Of a stretch of DNA of 43,135 nt, positions 19,236 to 26,533 are shown piece after piece; positions within the stretch are counted from its first letter, which is position 1; each line of letters begins with the position of its first letter. The notes beneath the pieces are model-generated. The model saw nothing but the letters and a program-made list of their open reading frames with translations. It was not told the origin of the DNA and made no database searches. The stretch comes from Alloprevotella sp. OH1205_COT-284 (lineage in GTDB: Bacteria; Bacteroidota; Bacteroidia; Bacteroidales; Bacteroidaceae). The stretch is taken from NCBI RefSeq assembly GCF_003859795.1, contig NZ_RQYI01000021.1, positions 1-43,135 on the forward strand. The letters run 5' to 3'. The position numbers and the translations under genes were made by a program.

Positions 19236-20870
19236 ATGATTTCTGTTGATGGCCTCACCGTCGAATTTGGCGGAACGACCCTTTTCAAAGATATTTCTTT
19301 TCAGATCAACGAAAAAGACCGCATCGCCCTAATGGGCAAAAACGGAGCGGGAAAAAGCACACTCCTCAAAATCCTTGCCGGCGTTCGTCAGCCGACACGA
19401 GGCAAAGTTTCTGCTCCCAAAGACACTGTCGTGGCCTATTTGCCACAACACCTCATGACCGAAGACGGCCGCACCGTTTTTGAAGAAGCCTGTTTGCCCT
19501 TTGCTCATCTCAAAGAGTTGGAACAAGAGATCGAAGTCATGAATCAAGAACTCATGACACGCACCGACTACGAGAGCGAGGAGTACATGGCACTTATCGA
19601 AAAAGTCGCCTCGGTCAGCGAAAAGTTTTATGCCATCGACCTCACCCATTTTGAAGAAGATGTCGAGAAAATGCTGCTCGGCCTCGGTTTCGAACGCACC
19701 GATTTCTCGCGCCCCACTTCCGAGTTTTCGGGCGGTTGGCGCATGCGCATCGAGTTGGCCAAGTTGCTGCTCCAAAATCCCGACGTACTGTTGCTCGACG
19801 AACCTACCAATCACCTCGACATCGAGAGTATCGGTTGGCTCGAAGAGTTTATCATGACCTCCGGCAAGGCCGTCGTCGTCATCAGTCACGACCGCAAATT
19901 TGTGGACAACATCACCACACGCACCATAGAGATCACCATGGGGCGTATCTACGACTACAAAGCCTCCTACACACAATATCTGCAACTTCGCAAAGAACGC
20001 AGGGAGCAACAGCAAAAGCAATATGACGATCAACAGAAGATGATTGCCGAAACCAAACTCTACATCGAGCGTTTCAAAGGCACCTACTCCAAAACCAATC
20101 AAGTGCAGAGCCGCGTGCGTATGCTCGAAAAGTTGGAACTCATCGAAGTAGACGAAGAAGACACCTCTCGTTTACGCCTCAAATTTCCGCCTGCCCCTCG
20201 TAGTGGAAACTATCCCGTCACGATGGACGGCGTGGGCAAATCGTTTGGCGACAAGGTCATCTTCCGCAATGCCTCGCTCATGGTCGAGCGTGGCGACAAA
20301 GTCGCCTTTGTCGGTCGAAACGGAGAAGGCAAGTCTACCCTTGTAAAGTGTATCATGGGGCAGCTTGCACACGAAGGAACACTCACGCTCGGCCACAATG
20401 TTCAGGTGGGCTATTTTGCACAAAATCAAGCCTCTTTGCTCGACGGCGAACGCACCGTTTTTGAAACCATCGACGAAGTGGCCAAAGGCGACATTCGTCT
20501 TAAAATTCGCGATCTTCTCGGAGCTTTTATGTTTGGTGGCGAAGAAAGTACCAAAAAGGTGAAAGTCTTGTCGGGAGGCGAGCGCACCCGTCTTGCCATT
20601 CTCAAAATGCTTCTCGAACCCTTCAATCTCCTCATTCTCGACGAGCCTACCAATCACCTTGATCTCCGCACGAAAGATGTGCTCAAACAAGCCCTGCAAG
20701 ATTTCGACGGCACACTTATCGTCGTCAGTCACGATCGTGATTTTCTGGATGGGCTTGTCACCAAAGTTTACGAATTTGGGCATTGCCGGGTGCGCGAACA
20801 TCTTTGCGGCATCTATGAGTTTTTGGAACACAAACGCATGGAAAGCCTTCAAGAATTGGAACGCAAATGA
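19236..20870 (+). CDS. ABC-F family ATPase (second copy)
   Basis: The 544-residue protein has two ABC domains: GKNGAGKST at 34-42, FSGGWRMR, LLLDEPTNHLD, then GRNGEGKST, LSGGERTR and LILDEPTNHLD. It is closely similar to the protein encoded at 16241-18187, from which it differs mainly by lacking the long coiled-coil tail. I take the ATG at 19236 because it aligns with the paralogue; an upstream frame at 19104 is not conserved. The family acts on stalled or antibiotic-bound ribosomes. EttA-like translation control is more likely than drug resistance, as both copies look ancestral. Confidence 0.93.
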   Translation: MISVDGLTVEFGGTTLFKDISFQINEKDRIALMGKNGAGKSTLLKILAGVRQPTRGKVSAPKDTVVAYLPQHLMTEDGRTVFEEACLPFAHLKELEQEIEVMNQELMTRTDYESEEYMALIEKVASVSEKFYAIDLTHFEEDVEKMLLGLGFERTDFSRPTSEFSGGWRMRIELAKLLLQNPDVLLLDEPTNHLDIESIGWLEEFIMTSGKAVVVISHDRKFVDNITTRTIEITMGRIYDYKASYTQYLQLRKERREQQQKQYDDQQKMIAETKLYIERFKGTYSKTNQVQSRVRMLEKLELIEVDEEDTSRLRLKFPPAPRSGNYPVTMDGVGKSFGDKVIFRNASLMVERGDKVAFVGRNGEGKSTLVKCIMGQLAHEGTLTLGHNVQVGYFAQNQASLLDGERTVFETIDEVAKGDIRLKIRDLLGAFMFGGEESTKKVKVLSGGERTRLAILKMLLEPFNLLILDEPTNHLDLRTKDVLKQALQDFDGTLIVVSHDRDFLDGLVTKVYEFGHCRVREHLCGIYEFLEHKRMESLQELERK

Positions 20871-21123
20871 GGCCTCAGCGAACTCCTCCACACACACAAT
20901 AAAACAAACAATCAACATAACAATCAAGCCCCAAATACGTCATTAACGACAAGAAGACGCAAAGAAACAAGATAAACCGACGCCTTGGAGAGCGGCTGCA
21001 ACGCCACGTGATCGACGCACAAGAAAAAGCCATCGTGCAGACTTTTCAGACAACATCAAAAGCCTAAGTCACCAAAAGCGACGACCAAGTAGGAACCGGT
21101 GAAATTTAGGTCAATGACAGATT
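20871..21123. other. Gene-free spacer after the second ABC-F gene
   Basis: I see no credible gene, hairpin terminator or RNA here. One frame (20929-21066) is open for 46 codons and ends in TAA, with a basic, helix-like composition, but it has no start codon and no recognisable relative. It may be a gene remnant. Confidence 0.4.
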
Positions 21124-21626
21124 ATTCTACTCGTTGCTTGGGAATTTCTACTCGTTGCTTAGGATTTTCTACTCGTTACCCCGTTTATTCTACCCCTTTG
21201 GTAAGCTGCGTTCCGACGCATGAAAGTATATCCGGAAAAACCAAAGAGGAGCAGAAACAATTCTTTGTGAAAAAAGCAACTTTCAGCCCCCCTTACAGGG
21301 AGTTTATCTTCTTTTTGTCTACATTGTCTACACTTCCTCTTTTAAGTCACAGATATATAGATTATTGCGAATGTAGACAAAGCGGAAAATTACCTACATT
21401 CGTCGCAACAACCTACACGCGACATCGGGAAGGCTTGCCAAGGCTCGACAGCGGCAGTGTAGGCAGTGTAGGTTTTCGGAAAAACTACCTACATTCATAT
21501 CTTATCTGTGTATCATTGACTTAACTCCTTTCTGTGTATGATCGTAAACCGCCATATACACTCGCATATTACTGAAATTCAGCGGTGTGCAGGGCACAGT
21601 GTATGTTTTTCGACGATTTTACGAAA
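21124..21626 (-). repeat. Non-coding element, copy B (inverted partner of 9856-10342)
   Basis: Read on the minus strand, this roughly 503-base stretch aligns along its length with 9856-10342. Three AACGAGTAGAA boxes (two in copy A) lie at its left end. They are followed by CCCCTTACAGGGAG, TTTTTGTCTACATTGTCTACA, a series of CCTACA/TGTAGG half-sites in both directions, GACTTAACTCCTTTCTGTG, TGTATGATCGTAAA and TTTCGACGATTTTACGAAA at its right end. The right end abuts an ISL3 transposase remnant. Short frames inside it are not conserved with copy A and I treat it as non-coding. Confidence 0.85.
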
Positions 21627-21758
21627 CATTTCGAGGGTAGATTGACCAATGCCTCTGCCGAATCATTCAATACAAAGATTAAAACATTCGGAACGCAGTT
21701 CGGAGGAGTGAGAGATATTAAGTTTTTCATGTATAGACCGGCGAAACTCTATTCTTGA
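21609..21758 (+). pseudogene. ISL3-type transposase, C-terminal remnant
   Basis: Forty-nine codons ending in TGA encode a tail with RLTNASAESFNTKIKTF and GVRDIKFFMYRPAKLYS. This matches the end of ISL3-family DDE transposases, including the final catalytic glutamate region (NASAESFN). Everything upstream is missing; the frame runs back into the outer end of element B. After the stop, GATTATCCGCTGACCC at 21783-21798 looks like the right terminal repeat of the insertion sequence. It is a decayed IS that ended next to, or inside, element B. Confidence 0.8.
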
Positions 21759-21850
21759 TGACAAAAGGGGCTTGCCCACCGAGATTATCCGCTGACCCGA
21801 AAGACTGCTGAATAATGATGGAGTGCTATGAGACTTTGTAATCATAAAAA

Positions 21851-22076
21851 ATTATTGGTGTCCAGTAAAGTTTAGGAGGTTAGAGATTTTGAGCTGAAAT
21901 CCTTCATTTTTCGTAAAAACAACCTTCTGAAAGGGCATTACGAACAGAAAAGCAGCTTGACCATGTTAGAAATGATAGTATGGAAAAATACAAGCCCCTA
22001 TTTCGTTTTTCATAGAAAGTTACTTTATAACAGCGAGTTTTGAGGTTGATTCAGTTTTTTACCGGACAGCAATAAT
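21851..22076. mobile_element. 226-base MITE-like element
   Basis: The ends form an imperfect inverted repeat of about 19 bases: ATTATTGGTGTCCAGTAAA at 21851-21869 and, read on the minus strand from 22076, ATTATTGCTGTCCGGTAAA (two mismatches). Short A-runs flank both sides and could be a target duplication. There is no ORF inside. The TGTCC-type tips suggest mobilisation in trans by an IS transposase not present in the window. Confidence 0.6.
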
Positions 22077-22079
22077 AAA

Positions 22080-22125
22080 AAATCTGCAAGTTTCGCACCT
22101 CGAAGATACTAAAACTTGCAGATTT
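22080..22125 (-). terminator. Perfect 14-pair stem downstream of the GTPase operon
   Basis: AAATCTGCAAGTTT (22080-22093) pairs exactly with AAACTTGCAGATTT (22112-22125) around an 18-base loop. It lies 67 bases beyond the last gene of the minus-strand operon and is followed on that strand by TTTATTATTG, so it is a plausible terminator, though AT-rich. A small inverted-repeat insertion is the alternative. Confidence 0.55.
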
Positions 22126-22192
22126 GACAAAGGATTTAGGAATTTATATCACTGAATATCAAATATTAAATAACCATTTAAGGAACGACTAA

Positions 22193-22930
22193 TTAATCAA
22201 AATGCACTTCAAATATAGTATGGAGTTCTCTTTTTATGGATGTTGTCTTATGAAACGAATTGTCAAGATGTACTAATCCTTTGAGTGCATTAAGATTGCA
22301 TGCAACATCAAGAACATTGTTTAGTTCCGATGATATGCAGGTAGATTGTTTAAAAGTCTTATTACGAGCTTTTTTTTGCGGATTTCTTGCGTTTAGCAAA
22401 GTAGAAATAACCATATCATTCTCTAACCCACATTGTTTAGCTCTCATAAGTGCTGTTTCATATCCTTCTTTATCAACTCCTATTGCTTCATTAGTCCATT
22501 CACTTGAAAACTTGTTGCTTTTTGCTTCTGATTCACTCGACTTGATTTTTATTTGCAAATCACCCTTTGGAATAACTGCATTAAATTCCTCGTCAATATC
22601 ACGCTGCTTAAGCCCAATTAGTAGTGTTTCCCACTTAATGTAAGTCGCCCCAAGATCAGTTAAAATGTTTACGATTTCTCGTATTTTTGCTTGCAGAACA
22701 GTATCTTCATATTCTTGCAAAAGGACATACCGGTCATCAAAAGGACATTTTAAATAGGTTTGTCCATATTCACACAATTCAGAAGAGAGAGATGCAGGCA
22801 GAAGGTCTTTATCAAATTCGGGATCGATAATCATTAGAGAAGATGGAATCATTTCCGAATTTTTCTCCCATTTCCAAGAACCAGCTATTTTTTGTGGTTC
22901 GATTCTGATCACATTTGGTTGGGTATTCAT
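22193..22930 (-). CDS. Uncharacterised 245-residue protein, last gene of GTPase operon
   Basis: I do not recognise a named family. The protein is hydrophilic, with no signal peptide or membrane segment. A middle part (about 100-150) is charged and includes PKGDLQIKIKSSESEAKSN. The C-terminal 60 residues contain the regular pattern SSELNNVLDVACNLNALKGLVHLDNSFHK followed by a strand-like end (LHTIFEVHFD), as in a small alpha/beta domain. It begins 14 bases after the membrane-protein gene and is AT-rich like the rest of the operon. By position it is a cytosolic partner or effector of the GTPase; that is inference. Confidence 0.75.
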   Translation of the reverse strand: MNTQPNVIRIEPQKIAGSWKWEKNSEMIPSSLMIIDPEFDKDLLPASLSSELCEYGQTYLKCPFDDRYVLLQEYEDTVLQAKIREIVNILTDLGATYIKWETLLIGLKQRDIDEEFNAVIPKGDLQIKIKSSESEAKSNKFSSEWTNEAIGVDKEGYETALMRAKQCGLENDMVISTLLNARNPQKKARNKTFKQSTCISSELNNVLDVACNLNALKGLVHLDNSFHKTTSIKRELHTIFEVHFD

Positions 22931-22944
22931 AATGAGATGATTTG

Positions 22945-23475
22945 CTATTTTGTATTAGGTGAATCAAATGATATTGAATCTATAGTTTCAATAGTCGCTT
23001 CTCGAGTTTTATTTGTTGCGCTTGCCACACATGTGTAAACGAGATAGCCTATTGCTCCTCCTATTATTATTGTCATAAGAAGAGTTATTAGAAGATTCAT
23101 TTTTTTTTTCTCAGATACGCTTATATCATCAGAAACAATCTCAAAATTATGTTTTGAACTGATTGACATCAACTCATCTTTGGCTTGTTGTAAACTCATC
23201 ATATTATTGATGTAAGCCATAAAAGGAATTCTTCTTCCATTTTCATCTAGGTTACTGTATCTACCTTTTATGATGTATGACTTTTGTCCACCTTTCCCTT
23301 GTATGAATATTTCACATTTTGAACCATTCTGAATTTTTCTATCTGAATCTGTTGCGCATAAAACAGAATATAGTCTTTGAAATCTTTCGTCAGAATGAGA
23401 AATAAGAGTCCCATTAAGAAAGAGCTTAGTGTCAGCATTTATGCTGTCTTGTACCCATAAAATATTATTAATCAT
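22945..23475 (-). CDS. Uncharacterised single-pass membrane protein of GTPase operon
   Basis: The 176-residue protein has a soluble N-terminal domain of about 120 residues with features such as GTLISHSDERFQRLYSVL and KGRYSNLDENGRRIPFMAY. A lysine cluster (SEKKKM) follows, then one transmembrane helix at about 126-150 and a short polar tail. No signal peptide is present, so the N-terminal domain should be cytosolic. The start codon overlaps the stop of the GTPase gene as ATGA, so the two are made together and probably interact at the inner membrane. No family name can be given with confidence. Confidence 0.8.
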   Translation of the reverse strand: MINNILWVQDSINADTKLFLNGTLISHSDERFQRLYSVLCATDSDRKIQNGSKCEIFIQGKGGQKSYIIKGRYSNLDENGRRIPFMAYINNMMSLQQAKDELMSISSKHNFEIVSDDISVSEKKKMNLLITLLMTIIIGGAIGYLVYTCVASATNKTREATIETIDSISFDSPNTK

Positions 23476-24095
23476 ATATTCATCTTATTTTTGAGGTTTT
23501 CTAAATCTGATTTATTTGTGGCATTTATTACCATTATATTTGCCTTGGATAATAGATCCGTTAGTTTGTGAGTTTGCTTCAACTCATTAGTTATTTCTTT
23601 GGCCTTGTTTTTATAATCTGAAACCTTGTCAGCATATGAAATTACAAGATAAAAATTATCATTGTCCAATTGACTTCTGAATTTGTTTTCTATAAAACCA
23701 AGTCTTGCAATGACATCTCGTTTGTATGAATCATTATTTAGATAATCATAAATACTGAAAAAAAACATCACAGCTTTTGGGGTACTCGTACAAATTGCTT
23801 GTTCGTAATATAGTTTTATATTTTCTTCTTGCCCACCATAGTCATATCCACTCTTGATCTTTATGGAGTCACCATTCTTTTTTTTAAAAGTGAATGGGGG
23901 AAAGGACTCTCTATCAAACGTTCCCGCATTTTTATATTCTACATTCCGCAAAAAACAAAGCCATAAAGTTTTACCAGAAGCAAGAGGTCCTAATACAATC
24001 AGTTCTTTTGCGTCTTTTGACAGCTTATGCCATGCTCCAATAATAGTTACTAATACAGCAAATAGGAGGTAAATTGGATAACCAAATGGTAACAT
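23472..24095 (-). CDS. Membrane-anchored Ras-like small GTPase
   Basis: The 207-residue protein starts with a hydrophobic anchor (residues about 5-22) and then a P-loop GTPase core: Walker A GPLASGKT at 36-43, switch-II motif DYGGQE at 85-90, a strand FFFSIYD, a weak G4 motif SYADKV at 153-158 (in place of NKxD) and a G5-like NATN at 191-194. Arf, SRP-receptor beta and other TRAFAC GTPases share the DxxGQ form. It lies between a 72-residue small-protein gene and a membrane-protein gene that it overlaps by four bases. The weak G4 motif leaves guanine specificity open. A role as a switch in a conflict or stress response is plausible but inferred. Confidence 0.82.
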   Translation of the reverse strand: MLPFGYPIYLLFAVLVTIIGAWHKLSKDAKELIVLGPLASGKTLWLCFLRNVEYKNAGTFDRESFPPFTFKKKNGDSIKIKSGYDYGGQEENIKLYYEQAICTSTPKAVMFFFSIYDYLNNDSYKRDVIARLGFIENKFRSQLDNDNFYLVISYADKVSDYKNKAKEITNELKQTHKLTDLLSKANIMVINATNKSDLENLKNKMNI

Positions 24096-24125
24096 AAATA
24101 TTTTGTTCTTAAATTTTAGTATTGA

Positions 24126-24344
24126 TTACATGAGTTCCACATTCAGCTCAATATTATTTAAACATCCTGCCTTTTTGATGTCGATACCGTAGATACGGTA
24201 GAAAGCATCAATAACGCATTGACCTCCATTGGTGGAAACAGGGTTACTCATAGTCTTAGTAATTACCTCTACTGACATGCCTGGCTCTATTCGTATGCCA
24301 TTGCAGTTCTTGATACGCTTTGCTGTAATTCTAAATCTTGCCAT
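24126..24344 (-). CDS. Small conserved 72-residue protein (resembles DUF6140)
   Basis: The protein begins MARFRITAKRIKNCNGIRIEPGMSVEV and includes NPVSTNGGQCVIDAFYRIYGIDIKKAG. From memory this resembles the DUF6140 small proteins of Bacteroidetes; this could not be checked here. It is predicted to be a compact, mostly beta domain with no signal or membrane segment. It is the first gene of the minus-strand operon, 30 bases upstream of the GTPase gene. Function is unknown. Confidence 0.75.
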   Translation of the reverse strand: MARFRITAKRIKNCNGIRIEPGMSVEVITKTMSNPVSTNGGQCVIDAFYRIYGIDIKKAGCLNNIELNVELM

Positions 24345-24425
24345 GGTTACATTGCATTACATGGTTAGTAGATAATAACAACCTCATATTCATCGTGCCT
24401 ATAAATCGTTTAGGACAACATTGGC

Positions 24426-26435
24426 TTATGGTATATAATTGGATACACTCAAACGAGAAATCTTTCCTTTGAAATTACCGGTTTTTTGGAGCGGGAAAAC
24501 GAGTGTGCGCTGATAATACATTTTGGCAGCACTGTAAGGGTCGGCCGTAGCTCCGGCTGCACCGGCATTGGCACTGACTCCACCAATGGTGAGAGGATAG
24601 AGAGCCTGACGAAAACGCCCATCGACAAGCAGTCGGGTTTCTTTGTTCGTACCTTGAATGGTAAGACGTACTTTCTTGCCTTTCGGCACGACATAGTCGA
24701 ACTCGTTGAGATACCCCTCACGCTCGAAAGCAAGTTTGCCGCCATTGGGCGAAGCGAGATAGACCGTGGCATTGGGGGAGGTGAAGAGTACGTTGCCGGG
24801 GTTGACTTCTTCGGCATGGAGATCGAAAGAAACGGAATAATCGTAACCTATTTCCTTTCCAAACCAATCCAATGTGCTGTTGGGGAGTAATTCGAGGGCA
24901 GGATATTCGACGGCGGTACGGGTGTTGCGCCCCAGCGTGCGTGCCAACTCGTCTACTCCGGGGGCTTCGCTCAAATAAAGAGCTCGGTGACTGAACTCTT
25001 CGTAAGGAAGAGAGGTCTTTGTCGCTGTCCAGCACTTGACGGAGAGCGTTTGAAGAGCGGGCATGACGCGGTGGTGAATGTCCTTGACGGTGATGCCGTT
25101 GCCGACGTGATCGTTCCACACGGCAAACATACCGCCGAGCAAAGAGGGGTCTCCGTCTTCAAACTTGACCTTGCCGATTTGAGCGGGAGTCCAGCCTTCG
25201 TAGAGCCAACGACAGTTGAGATAATCGTAATAGTAGCCGGCGGCGGGCACGATGTAGACATAGCCGTCGGGAATGCTGATGAGCTGATAGCCCAACTCCT
25301 TCATTTTGACGGGATCGGCATAACCGTTATACCATATCTGCATCACGACATTGTCGCTCTTGACGGGAGTGTCGCCCTTGGCGTGAGTGAGTGCTCCCCA
25401 AGCCACGGCCTGCTTGCCGTGCTTCTCGACGTGGCGGATGAGGTGGTCGGTGAGTGCACGAAACTTCTCGACAATGGCTTTGTCTTTGTTGCTGTATTCG
25501 TCGGTGCCGATGTGTACTCGCTTACCGCGGAAGACGGGGCGCGGCCCTTGGCAATATTCGGTAAATAGGCTGTCGAGGAAAGGCACGAGATGAGGATTGT
25601 TGAGATCGAGATGATCAAGACCGTATTCCTCAGACCCCAGCGAGGGGCGATAGTGACTGAAAGCCAAAGAGTGGGCAGGAACGTCGATTTCGGGAATGAT
25701 CTCGACAAATTGTTTTTCGGCCTCAATCTGGAAGTCTATGAACTCTTTCTTGGTATAGCTTCCGTCTTTGGCGGTGAGGCCGGGGAAGAAATCGCTTTCG
25801 AGCCGGAAAGCGGCTTGCGTCTTACTCCAATCGTTGCCGAAATACTGCTTAAATCCGTTGTCGTTGAGATGCACTTGGAGGCAGTTCATTTTATAGTAGG
25901 CCATCACGCTGACGAGTTGGCGAAGATAGGACATGGGAATGTATTTTCGGCCGCAATCAATCATGAATCCGCGCAGAGGATAAGCCGGAAGATCGACAGC
26001 TGTTCCGCGAGGGAGCGTGCGAGAAGCGGTCTGCTCACTGATTTGCAATATGGTGCGCGTTGCCCAAAAGGCTCCTTGTTCAGTCACTGCGGATACGGAA
26101 GCGGTGGTGCCGACACTGAGTTTGTACCCCTCTTTTCCGAGTGGCTCTTTTTCATTCTCCGCTTGCAAGGCAAAAACAAAATCTCCTTCTTTGGGCTGCC
26201 CGGAAGTTAATACGAGAGAACGGCCGAAGAGTGTGCGATAATCGGCTGCAAACTTCTCGGCTACGGCGCGAAGCTGCTTGCTCTTTACCACGACTCGACC
26301 GGAAGGCAGGAAATTTCCTTCGCCACCTTGCCAAGAGGTGAGTTCGGGAACGACAAAAGGTTTGGAATTGACACGTTCTGCAACGGCGAAAAGCGTTGAA
26401 CACAAGAAAAGGATAAGCGTAAGAATCTTTTTCAT
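24426..26435 (-). CDS. Beta-N-acetylhexosaminidase, GH20
   Basis: The ATG at 26435 gives a signal peptide (MKKILTLILFLCSTLFAVA) and 669 residues. A GH20b-like N-terminal domain is followed by the catalytic barrel: LRGFMIDCGRKYIPMSYL at about 154-171, QVHLNDN, and the catalytic Asp312-Glu313 pair in HIGTDEYSNKD. The last 150 residues look like a LamG-type beta domain. The enzyme removes terminal GlcNAc or GalNAc from glycans outside the cytosol. With the putative sialic acid transporter at the left of the window it suggests use of mucin-type or other host glycans. Transcribed alone. Confidence 0.94.
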   Translation of the reverse strand: MKKILTLILFLCSTLFAVAERVNSKPFVVPELTSWQGGEGNFLPSGRVVVKSKQLRAVAEKFAADYRTLFGRSLVLTSGQPKEGDFVFALQAENEKEPLGKEGYKLSVGTTASVSAVTEQGAFWATRTILQISEQTASRTLPRGTAVDLPAYPLRGFMIDCGRKYIPMSYLRQLVSVMAYYKMNCLQVHLNDNGFKQYFGNDWSKTQAAFRLESDFFPGLTAKDGSYTKKEFIDFQIEAEKQFVEIIPEIDVPAHSLAFSHYRPSLGSEEYGLDHLDLNNPHLVPFLDSLFTEYCQGPRPVFRGKRVHIGTDEYSNKDKAIVEKFRALTDHLIRHVEKHGKQAVAWGALTHAKGDTPVKSDNVVMQIWYNGYADPVKMKELGYQLISIPDGYVYIVPAAGYYYDYLNCRWLYEGWTPAQIGKVKFEDGDPSLLGGMFAVWNDHVGNGITVKDIHHRVMPALQTLSVKCWTATKTSLPYEEFSHRALYLSEAPGVDELARTLGRNTRTAVEYPALELLPNSTLDWFGKEIGYDYSVSFDLHAEEVNPGNVLFTSPNATVYLASPNGGKLAFEREGYLNEFDYVVPKGKKVRLTIQGTNKETRLLVDGRFRQALYPLTIGGVSANAGAAGATADPYSAAKMYYQRTLVFPLQKTGNFKGKISRLSVSNYIP

Positions 26436-26533
26436 AAGAAAAATTAGAAGATAAAGAAAAACTGAAATCAAACGGCAGGATAACCATCGCCACTGCCATG
26501 GTTATCATCAAAAGGCGTACTCGGCAAACAGGA

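Noticed and set aside
20929-21066. 46-codon open stretch after the second ABC-F gene as a small gene
   Set aside because: No start codon, no ribosome-site evidence and no recognisable relative; noted only as a possible remnant.
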